From NCBI GenBank assembly GCA_020723345.1, contig DYJA01000060.1, positions 8,228 through 40,841 on the forward strand: a stretch of DNA of 32,614 bases, read 5' to 3'. The stretch's first letter is position 1. Every line of letters starts with the position of its first letter. This DNA comes from Candidatus Aquidulcis sp. (GTDB lineage: Bacteria > Chloroflexota > Anaerolineae > UBA4142). Under the pieces are notes generated by a model, which worked only from the letters and a program-made list of their open reading frames with translations, did not search any database and was not told the origin of the DNA. Below, piece by piece: positions 15,026 through 21,053 of the stretch. A program made the translations under genes and the position numbers.

Positions 15026-15085
15026 AAGGATGAAGGATGAAGGATGAGGGATGAAGGAATCTTTCATCCTTCATCCTTCATCCTT
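15026..15085. repeat. Heptanucleotide hairpin: AAGGATG units followed by inverted CATCCTT units
   Basis: AAGGATG three times plus AGGGATG and AAGGAAT (15026-15060), then CATCCTT three times (15065-15085), forming a long near-perfect hairpin. It takes up almost the whole moxR-DUF58 gap (15019-15091). No U-tract on either side. Confidence 0.92.
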
Positions 15086-15091
15086 TGGCTT

Positions 15092-16048
15092 TCAGACCTG
15101 TTCGACAGGAACCGGCACCGCGTCCACAACCTCGCGCACAATCTGCCGCGCGTCGCGACCGCGCAGACGCGTTTGCGCGCTGATGATGAGGCGATGCGTG
15201 AGGACAAAGGGCGTGAGGTACTTGACATCGTCGGGCAAAACGAAATCGCGACCGCGCAGCGCGGCGAATGCTTGCGCGGCGTGGTAGAGATACAGCGAAC
15301 CGCGCGGACTCGCGCCGAGTTCGACCGAAGCGTGTGCGCGCGTCGCGCGGACAATCGCGATCACATAATCGCGCACGGATGCTTCGACGCGCACCGTGCG
15401 GACGACGCGCTGCATTTCCATAATCGTCTCCGCGTTGACGACGGGCTGCAACGTTTCGAGCGGCTCGGCGCGTTCAAAGCGCAGCAGAATCGCGTGTTCT
15501 TCTTCCTCGCTCGGATAGCCCAGTTCGAGTTTCATAAAAAAGCGATCCACTTGCGCTTCGGGCAGCGGAAACGTGCCTTCGAGTTCAATCGGGTTTTGCG
15601 TCGCGAGGACGAGGAAGGGACGCGGTAAAACGCGCGTCGTGCCGTCGACGGTGATCTGGCGTTCTTGCATCGCTTCGAGGAGCGCGGACTGGGTGCGCGG
15701 CGTCGCGCGATTGATTTCGTCCGCGAGCAAAATCTGTGTCATCAATGGTCCCGCGCGAAATTCAAACTCTTGCGTCTTTTGGTTGTACACCGCGAGTCCG
15801 GTCACATCGCTCGGCAACAAATCGGGCGTGAATTGAATGCGGCGGAACGCGCAGTCGAGCGAACGCGCGAGCGCTTTGGCGAGCGTCGTCTTGCCGATGC
15901 CGGGAACGTCTTCAAGCAAAAGGTGTCCTTCGCACAAGAGCGCGACGAGCGCGAGATCGACCACATCGCCTTTGCCGACGATGACCTTGCCGACGTTCTC
16001 GCGGATTTTCGTCGCAGTAGATTGAATGTCGCGGATGGTGGGTGGCAT
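15092..16048 (-). CDS. MoxR-family AAA+ ATPase
   Basis: A 318-residue AAA+ ATPase of the MoxR family, cytoplasmic and presumed chaperone-like. Motifs: Walker A EDVPGIGKTT (46-55), FTPDLLPSDVTG (73-84), Walker B ILLADEINRA (106-115), the ALLEAMQERQ segment, sensor 1 LATQNP (148-153), PLPEAQVDRF (161-170) with the arginine-finger region, and the C-terminal SPRGSLYLYHAAQAFAALRGRDFVLPDDV-type lid. Start: ATG 16048 with GAGGA 5 nt upstream. It is the first gene of the minus-strand run; DUF58 follows after 73 bp. Its leader carries a six-unit heptanucleotide array (16057-16098) and, above that, a possible extended -10 promoter. Confidence 0.95.
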   Translation of the reverse strand: MPPTIRDIQSTATKIRENVGKVIVGKGDVVDLALVALLCEGHLLLEDVPGIGKTTLAKALARSLDCAFRRIQFTPDLLPSDVTGLAVYNQKTQEFEFRAGPLMTQILLADEINRATPRTQSALLEAMQERQITVDGTTRVLPRPFLVLATQNPIELEGTFPLPEAQVDRFFMKLELGYPSEEEEHAILLRFERAEPLETLQPVVNAETIMEMQRVVRTVRVEASVRDYVIAIVRATRAHASVELGASPRGSLYLYHAAQAFAALRGRDFVLPDDVKYLTPFVLTHRLIISAQTRLRGRDARQIVREVVDAVPVPVEQV

Positions 16049-16056
16049 AAGTCCTC

Positions 16057-16098
16057 GTGATGTGTGATACGTGATGCGTGTTGCGTGATGCGTGATGC
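16057..16098. repeat. Six-unit GTGATGC heptanucleotide array in the moxR leader
   Basis: GTGATGT, GTGATAC, GTGATGC, GTGTTGC, GTGATGC, GTGATGC, ending 9 nt upstream of the moxR start codon on the other strand. It would be transcribed as part of the 5' untranslated leader. Confidence 0.95.
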
Positions 16099-16105
16099 GA
16101 ATGGA

Positions 16106-16114
16106 ATTTTACCA
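16106..16114 (-). promoter_or_regulatory. Possible extended -10 promoter of the moxR gene run
   Basis: On the minus strand TGG-TAAAAT (hexamer 16106-16111, TGG at 16112-16114). No good -35 hexamer is found at 16-18 bp. It is the best candidate in the 150-bp divergent region; transcription from it would include the heptanucleotide array. Confidence 0.4.
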
Positions 16115-16140
16115 CACAATCAGTGATTCGGCTAATGAGT

Positions 16141-16169
16141 TTGCGGAGAGCGGGTAGCGGTGGTATAAT
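16141..16169 (+). promoter_or_regulatory. Promoter of the second Uma2-family gene
   Basis: TTGCGG (16141-16146), 17-bp spacer ending in TGG, and TATAAT (16164-16169), an extended -10 type. Transcription would begin near 16176, giving a leader of about 23 nt with AAAGGTGG before the ATG at 16199. Confidence 0.65.
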
Positions 16170-16198
16170 TGCATTGGCTCTGGAAAGGTGGTGAGTGG

Positions 16199-16891
16199 AT
16201 GACGTCTCAAGTTGAAACTACGGTGAAAGAGTTGGCGCGCTCTCCGTTGCTTCCTTTTGTGCAGCGTCAGATCGATGCGCTGATGGCAGACGAGCAACGT
16301 CGGCGCGCGGCATTTCATCGCGCGGTGGACGCAAATGATCCACGGTACTACGGCAAACAAATCGAGTTCATCAATGGGGAGGTCGTGGAGATGTCACCCG
16401 CACAGCGCAGGCACGGGAATGCAGGACAACTCTTGTTGCGGTTGCTCCAGACCTTTGTTCAGTTGCGCCACTTGGGGGAAGTTGGCTTTGAAAAATGGAT
16501 GGTCTCGCTGACGCGAAATGACTATGAACCGGATATTTGTTTCTGGCACGCAGCAAAAGCAGCCGCGTTCACGCCAACTCAAATGCGGTTCCCCGCTCCC
16601 GATTTCGTTGTCGAAATACTTTCGCCCAGTACAGAAAAGATGGACCGCGAGATCAAGTTCAGAGATTACGCCGCGCACGGCGTTGCCGAATATTGGATCA
16701 TTGACCCAGAACATCAAGTTGTCGAGCAGTATACCCTGCGCGACGACGAGTACATGCTAGTTGCGGCGATCCGGGATGGCATGGTAAGTAGCAGTACTCT
16801 GCCAGGGTTCCAAATTCCGCTCGCGGCAATCTTCGACGCGGACGCCAATCTCGCCGCGTTACGCCAAATCTTGCCGAATGCAAACACGTGA
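16199..16891 (+). CDS. Uma2-family (DUF820) putative restriction endonuclease-like protein
   Basis: A 230-residue member of the same PD-(D/E)XK-like family as the gene at 2785 but not a close copy. Candidate active-site elements: YEPDICFW (D112), FVVEILSPSTEKMDREIK (E139, with following lysines) and GVAEYWIIDP (E164). The N-terminal 45 residues form an extra charged helix (QRQIDALMADEQRRRAAFHR). Start: ATG 16199 follows AAAGGTGG and gives MTSQVETTVKELA; an upstream TTG at 16169 would lie in the promoter. The stop overlaps the start of the following membrane-protein gene by 14 bp, suggesting coupled expression. Cellular role unknown. Confidence 0.9.
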   Translation: MTSQVETTVKELARSPLLPFVQRQIDALMADEQRRRAAFHRAVDANDPRYYGKQIEFINGEVVEMSPAQRRHGNAGQLLLRLLQTFVQLRHLGEVGFEKWMVSLTRNDYEPDICFWHAAKAAAFTPTQMRFPAPDFVVEILSPSTEKMDREIKFRDYAAHGVAEYWIIDPEHQVVEQYTLRDDEYMLVAAIRDGMVSSSTLPGFQIPLAAIFDADANLAALRQILPNANT

Positions 16892-17879
16892 CGCGCCAGA
16901 ATCCCGTCTTCATTTGGAAAACGGGATTCTTTTGTTCGGTCTCACCCTCGTCGCGTTTTTCTGGTTCGCGTCGTGGACGCGCCTCGGCGCGCTCGGCGAG
17001 TACGCGTTCTTTCCGCTCTGGCTCGGTTACATTCTCGTCGTGGACGCACTCGTCGCGCGGCGGACGGGCGCGTCGCTGTTGACGCGCGCGCCGCGCGAGT
17101 TTGGCGCGCTCTTTTTACTCAGCGCGCCGGTGTGGTGGATTTTCGAGTTTCACAATTATTTTCTGCTGAATTGGCATTACCTCGGCGCGCGCGATCTATC
17201 GTTCTGGGAAATGTTCTTCGTCGGCACGCTTGATTTCTCGACGGTGATCCCCGCGATATTCGAAACGCGCGCGTTGATCGGAACGTTCGCGCTTTTTCAG
17301 AAACCAGGTTTCTCGAACAATACCGTCGCCAAAATCCCCCCACTGACAGAACGCCACCCGGATGATGGAACACGCGAACAAGAACCTCCGCGTTCGCTTC
17401 GCTCAGTGGGGCAAAATCAACGCGCGGGTTTCTCGGCGAAGGCGTTGGCAAAGCAACCCAGTTTCTGGGTGACGCCGCGCGGTTTGTGGCTTGCGATGTA
17501 TGGCGCGGTCTTTTTGTTCGCGGGCGTGCTGTTTCTGCCGCGCTACTTTTTTCCGTTCACGTGGATTTGGTTATTCGTCTTTGTGGACGCGCTGAATTGT
17601 CTGCGCGGGCGCGCGTCATTGATTGAGCAAGCGTCGCGCGGCGATTGGCGCAATGTCGTTACGCTCGCGCTGGCAGGAATCGCCTGCGGCTTCTTTTGGG
17701 AAATGTGGAATTTTTTCGCGTTGCCGAAATGGTACTACACGGTACCGTTCGTCAACTTTGCGAAAATTTTCGAGATGCCATTGCTAGGGTACGGCGGCTA
17801 CGTTCCGTTCGCGTGGGAACTGTACGCGCTGTACCATTTTGTCTGGGGCGTGTTGCGTCGTCCCACGCACGTCAAGTAA
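16878..17879 (+). CDS. Integral membrane protein, unknown function, with repeat-derived loop
   Basis: A 333-residue polytopic protein I cannot assign. Hydrophobic segments include ILLFGLTLVAFFWFASW, FFPLWLGYILVVDALVA, FGALFLLSAPVWWIFEF, WEMFFVGTLDFSTVIPAIF, WLAMYGAVFLFAGVLFLP, FPFTWIWLFVFVDAL and NVVTLALAGIACGFFWEMW; the repeated WxxEMW/F and WWIFEFHNY elements suggest an internal two-fold repeat. Residues about 141-198 form a hydrophilic loop between the halves, encoded by DNA rich in palindromes (AGAAACC-A-GGTTTCT at 17299-17313, ACCCAG-TTT-CTGGGT at 17455-17469), apparently an in-frame repeat insertion. Start ATG 16878 overlaps the end of the Uma2 gene by 14 bp; no separate promoter is needed. 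Confidence 0.8.
   Translation: MQTRDAPESRLHLENGILLFGLTLVAFFWFASWTRLGALGEYAFFPLWLGYILVVDALVARRTGASLLTRAPREFGALFLLSAPVWWIFEFHNYFLLNWHYLGARDLSFWEMFFVGTLDFSTVIPAIFETRALIGTFALFQKPGFSNNTVAKIPPLTERHPDDGTREQEPPRSLRSVGQNQRAGFSAKALAKQPSFWVTPRGLWLAMYGAVFLFAGVLFLPRYFFPFTWIWLFVFVDALNCLRGRASLIEQASRGDWRNVVTLALAGIACGFFWEMWNFFALPKWYYTVPFVNFAKIFEMPLLGYGGYVPFAWELYALYHFVWGVLRRPTHVK
17298..17469. repeat. Palindrome-rich insertion inside the 16878 membrane-protein gene
   Basis: Two short palindromes bound the segment (17299-17313 and 17455-17469); between them are GGGTTTCTCG (a second copy of the first element's GGTTTCTCG) and a TTCGCTTCGCTCAGTGGGG stretch of the kind I associate with dispersed repeats. It encodes about 57 hydrophilic residues. 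Confidence 0.6.
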
Positions 17880-18022
17880 GGGCGAAGCATTTGCGTAAAC
17901 AGAGTCTTGAGGCAACTTGGTTGGTACGATGCCGGTCAGATTCTCTTGACGCTGTGCATTGGCAAATGCTTCGCCCCTACGGCGATACGCACAAACTTTC
18001 TATTTCCCCAGTGGACGTTTGA
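17880..18022. repeat. Inverted repeat GGGCGAAGCATTTGC / GCAAATGCTTCGCCC in the 410-bp gap
   Basis: Perfect 15-bp arms at 17880-17894 and 17962-17976 enclose 67 bp of unassigned sequence; the first arm starts one base after the membrane-protein stop. The rest of the gap to 18022 holds no gene I can support. The 17880-18289 interval as a whole comprises this repeat, a promoter (18023-18051) and a long leader (18058-18289). Confidence 0.8.
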
Positions 18023-18051
18023 TTGACAGGGGAACATTTTTTCCATATAAT
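18023..18051 (+). promoter_or_regulatory. Consensus sigma70 promoter of the first importer operon
   Basis: TTGACA (18023-18028), 17-bp spacer, TATAAT (18046-18051): an exact consensus match. Transcription should begin near 18058, leaving a leader of about 230 nt before the binding-protein gene. Confidence 0.9.
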
Positions 18052-18105
18052 CAGCGCACATTAGGACGCCGCAAATTTCTCCGTTTATCCTCGCTAACTA
18101 ACACC

Positions 18106-18193
18106 AAAGGGGGTGATCGACTCAAAGAAGATGCTCCACCTTTCGATTTCAGATTTGGGCTTTATGATTTCAGATTGCACTCTCCAAACCTGA
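18106..18193 (+). other. Leader element: strong anti-16S match and possible 20-codon uORF
   Basis: AAAGGGGGTGATC (18106-18118) differs by one base from the sequence complementary to the 16S rRNA 3' end (AAAGGAGGTGATC), yet no long gene follows it. An ATG at 18131 opens a 20-codon frame ending at TGA 18191-18193; a GTG at 18113 is in the same frame. Spacing to the ATG is longer than usual, so translation is uncertain. Confidence 0.35.
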
Positions 18194-18204
18194 AATCTGA
18201 AATC
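18145..18204. repeat. GATTTCA heptanucleotide inverted repeat in the leader
   Basis: GATTTCAGATTT (18145-18156) pairs with AAATCTGAAATC (18193-18204), 12 bp perfect, with further GATTTNN units between. In the mRNA it would form a stem-loop about 85 nt upstream of the binding-protein start codon. Confidence 0.8.
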
Positions 18205-18289
18205 CAAAATTACCCGGGGTGGAGGTCTAACATCCATTTGCATCCACAACCAACTAGTCAGCGTGTTAATCTCACAGGAGGAGAGAAAG

Positions 18290-20860
18290 ATGAAGAAAGT
18301 AACGTTCGTTTTCGTGCTGTTGATCATCGCGCTGTTGATCGCGTGCGCACCGACACCGACGCCGGTTCCACCGACCAAGGCGCCTGAACCGACCAAGGCA
18401 CCGGTTGCTCCGACCAGCGCGCCGCAACCCACCGCAGCCCCCAAACCGACCGAGGCGCCCAAGCCGACCACGGCACCCGCTCCCAAAGGCGCATGGGTGG
18501 ACGAGGTCGTGTTCTTTGAAGAACCCGACAGCAACAAAGCCGTCAGTATGATCGAAGCCGGCGATATGCACCTCTTTGGCTTTGGCATTTCGGATGGCAA
18601 GATCTATGCCAAGTTGAAAGACTCGAAGAACGCGGCGTATGATTTTTCCTACGGCTCCACTTCGGAATTGACGTTCAACCCCGCCGGTCCCACGTTCAAA
18701 GACGGTCGCCTCAATCCGTTCTCGGTCCCCGCGATTCGCGAAGCGATGAATATGCTCGTTGATCGCAATTACATCGCCAAGGAAATTTACCTCGGCATGG
18801 CGATGCCGATGTACACCGTGATCAACCCGGTCTTCCCCGATTACGCCAAGACGGCGGATGTCGGGCGCGCAATCGAGATCAAGTACGCGTACGATGTCAA
18901 GAAAGCGAAAGAAGTCATCGACGCAGAAATGAAGAAACTCGGCGCGGAACTCGTCAGCAATGTGTGGAACTACAAAGGCGCACCGGTCAACATCATCCTC
19001 ATCATCCGCACCGAAGATGAGCGCCGTTTGATTGGCGACTATGTCGCGAAGCAGTTGGAGGACATTGGTTTCAAGGCGGACCGCCAATACAAAACCGCCG
19101 CCGAAGCGACGCCGCTCTGGATGACGGGTGATCCGGCGGAAGGCAAGATGCACGTCTACACCGGCGGCTGGATCAGCACCGTCGTCAGCCGCGATCTGGC
19201 GAACAACTTTACCTACTACTACACCGCGCGCGGACGCTCCGACGCGCTGTGGCAGGGCTATAAAGTCTCGCCGGAATTCGACAAGATTTCCGAACGCCTG
19301 ACTCGCCGCGATTACAAAGACGTGGCGGAACGCACGCAAATGTTCGCGGAAGCGATGAACCTTTCGATGAAAGATTCCGCGCGCGTGTGGCTGGTCAACC
19401 GCCAGAGCTTGAATGTCCATCGCCCCGAAGTCAAAGCCGCCGTGGATCTGGCGGGCGGCACTTCTGGTTCCTGGCTCTGGCCCAACACGATCAACATCGG
19501 CGGCAAGCCCGGCGGTACGGTCCGCTTCGGCGCGCCGAGCATCCTGAGCACCGTCTGGAACCCGATCGGCGGCAGCAACTGGATTTACGACTCGATGATC
19601 TTCCGCGCGACCGGTGGGCTTGCCACCGTCTCCGACCCCTACACCGGACTTTATTGGCCCTATCGCATGGACAAAGCCGATGTGACGGTGAAGCAAGGTC
19701 TGCCCGTTGGCAAATCGCTCGATTGGGTCACACTCAACTTTGCGCCCACCATCGAAGTACCAAAGGACGTGTGGATTGACTGGAATCCCGAAAAGCAGCA
19801 GTTCATCACCGTCGGCGAAAAGTACACCCAGACCTTGACCGCCAACACCAAAACCGTCATGACCTACAACAAGGATCTGTTCAAGAACAAGACGCACGAC
19901 GGCAATACGCTGTCGGCGGCTGATTTCGTGCTGGGGATGATCCTGACCTTCGACCGACCGAATGACAAGAGCGCGATCTTCGACGAAGCGCCGGTTCCTG
20001 CCTTCAAGTCCTTCCTCACCAATTTCCGTGGCTGGAAGATCGTCTCCAAGGATCCGCTGGTCATCGAAGCGTACAGCGATACCTTCTACCCGGACGCCGA
20101 GGAGATCGTACGGAACCGGGATGTCTACCCGTACTATGCCCAAGGTATCGGTCTGTGGCACACAATGTCACTCGGAGTCCAAGCCGAAGCCGCCAAGGAA
20201 CTCGTCTTCACCAGCGCCAAAGCCACCAAACTCAAAGTCGAACAGACGAATTACATTGGCGGGCCCAGTCTCAAGGTCCTCGAAAAGTACCTCGCCTCGT
20301 CCACCGACAAGAGTTACATTCCGTACGCGCCGACGATGGGACAATTCGTCACGGCAGCGGAGGCAAAGGCGCGCTACGAGAACCTGGGCAAGTTCTACAA
20401 GGATCGCGGTCACTTCTGGGTCGGCGATGGTCCATTCTATCTCCACCAAGTCCGCTCGACGGAAAAGATCATCACGCTCCGCAAGTTCGCCGACTTCCCT
20501 GATCCTGCGGACCGCTGGCTGCGCTTTGCCGAACCCCAGATTCCCGCCGTGGCTGTGTCTGGTCCTAGCCGCGTCACAGTCGGGCAAGTTGCCGATTTCT
20601 CAGTGAAGGTGACGTTCAAGAACCAGCCATACGCCACCAAGGATCTCGACTTTGTCAAGTTCCTCATCATTGACGCCACCGGCAATCTCGCCTTGACGGC
20701 GAATGCCAAAGCCACCAAAGATGGCGAGTGGGCGGCTTCGCTTACCGCGGATCAAACGAATAAACTCGCCGCGGGCTCCAACCGCATCGAGGTGATCGTC
20801 GTCTCCAAGTTGGTTGCCAAACCCACGTTCGAGTCCATGTCGTTCGTAACGATCAAGTAA
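18290..20860 (+). CDS. Oligopeptide-type ABC binding lipoprotein with permuted SBP_5 domain
   Basis: An 856-residue extracellular binding protein of an Opp/Dpp-type importer. Signal peptide ends at lipobox LIAC (C19), then a Pro/Thr linker to about residue 66. Family motifs appear out of order: first those usually in the C-terminal half (VDEVVFFEEPDS..MIEAGDMH 70-94; IREAMNMLVDRNYIAKEIYLG 149-169; YDVKKAKEVIDAEMKKLG 201-218; GKMHVYTGGW 285-294; PEVKA 379-383), then those usually N-terminal (GGTVRFGAPSILSTVWNP 408-425; YTGLYWP 451-457; HDGNTLSAADFVLGM 536-550; VGDGPFYLHQVRSTEKIITL 711-730). A C-terminal Ig-like beta domain covers about 752-856. ATG 18290 has AGGAGG 8 nt upstream. A longer frame from 18263 lacks a signal. 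The ligand is unknown. Confidence 0.92.
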   Translation: MKKVTFVFVLLIIALLIACAPTPTPVPPTKAPEPTKAPVAPTSAPQPTAAPKPTEAPKPTTAPAPKGAWVDEVVFFEEPDSNKAVSMIEAGDMHLFGFGISDGKIYAKLKDSKNAAYDFSYGSTSELTFNPAGPTFKDGRLNPFSVPAIREAMNMLVDRNYIAKEIYLGMAMPMYTVINPVFPDYAKTADVGRAIEIKYAYDVKKAKEVIDAEMKKLGAELVSNVWNYKGAPVNIILIIRTEDERRLIGDYVAKQLEDIGFKADRQYKTAAEATPLWMTGDPAEGKMHVYTGGWISTVVSRDLANNFTYYYTARGRSDALWQGYKVSPEFDKISERLTRRDYKDVAERTQMFAEAMNLSMKDSARVWLVNRQSLNVHRPEVKAAVDLAGGTSGSWLWPNTINIGGKPGGTVRFGAPSILSTVWNPIGGSNWIYDSMIFRATGGLATVSDPYTGLYWPYRMDKADVTVKQGLPVGKSLDWVTLNFAPTIEVPKDVWIDWNPEKQQFITVGEKYTQTLTANTKTVMTYNKDLFKNKTHDGNTLSAADFVLGMILTFDRPNDKSAIFDEAPVPAFKSFLTNFRGWKIVSKDPLVIEAYSDTFYPDAEEIVRNRDVYPYYAQGIGLWHTMSLGVQAEAAKELVFTSAKATKLKVEQTNYIGGPSLKVLEKYLASSTDKSYIPYAPTMGQFVTAAEAKARYENLGKFYKDRGHFWVGDGPFYLHQVRSTEKIITLRKFADFPDPADRWLRFAEPQIPAVAVSGPSRVTVGQVADFSVKVTFKNQPYATKDLDFVKFLIIDATGNLALTANAKATKDGEWAASLTADQTNKLAAGSNRIEVIVVSKLVAKPTFESMSFVTIK

Positions 20861-20866
20861 CGGTAG

Positions 20867-20905
20867 TTGAGACCTGACAGGTCTTGCCGACCTGTCAGGT
20901 CTCAA
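20867..20905. repeat. 17-bp inverted repeat after the binding-protein gene
   Basis: TTGAGACCTGACAGGTC (20867-20883), 5-nt loop, and the exact complement (20889-20905). Each arm itself contains ACCTGACAGGT, a near-palindrome. No U-tract follows, so it is better seen as a repeat that may also protect the 3' end of, or reduce transcription beyond, the binding-protein mRNA. Confidence 0.9.
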
Positions 20906-20914
20906 AGGCAAATC

Positions 20915-21024
20915 AAGGGTCGTAGTGCGGAGTTTGATTTTCGCTCCCGCGCAGATCATCATCGGAAAACAACGTACTGAATTGTCCAAAACACTGTCCG
21001 TTATGATTTGCGGCTACGACCCTT
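20915..21024. repeat. Distant 11-bp inverted pair ahead of the permease gene
   Basis: AAGGGTCGTAG (20915-20925) and CTACGACCCTT (21014-21024) enclose 88 bp in the gap between binding-protein and permease genes. The right arm ends 16 nt before the AAGGAGG ribosome-binding site. I see no gene or clear promoter within it. Confidence 0.65.
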
Positions 21025-21053
21025 CGTAGCATATTTTCCGAAGGAGGGTCGCT

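Noticed and set aside
18058-18289. Riboswitch in the 230-nt leader of the first importer operon
   Set aside because: No conserved riboswitch core was recognised and there is no terminator/antiterminator pair; only the repeat stem-loop is supported.
18272-20161. 629-codon minus-strand frame opposite the permuted binding protein
   Set aside because: Mirror of the coding strand's codon bias; no motif, no promoter or ribosome-binding site, and the sense gene has signal peptide, promoter and RBS.
20867-20905. Rho-independent terminator after the binding-protein gene
   Set aside because: The stem is strong but is followed by AGGCAAATC rather than a T-run, and the operon continues with its own RBS and no new promoter.
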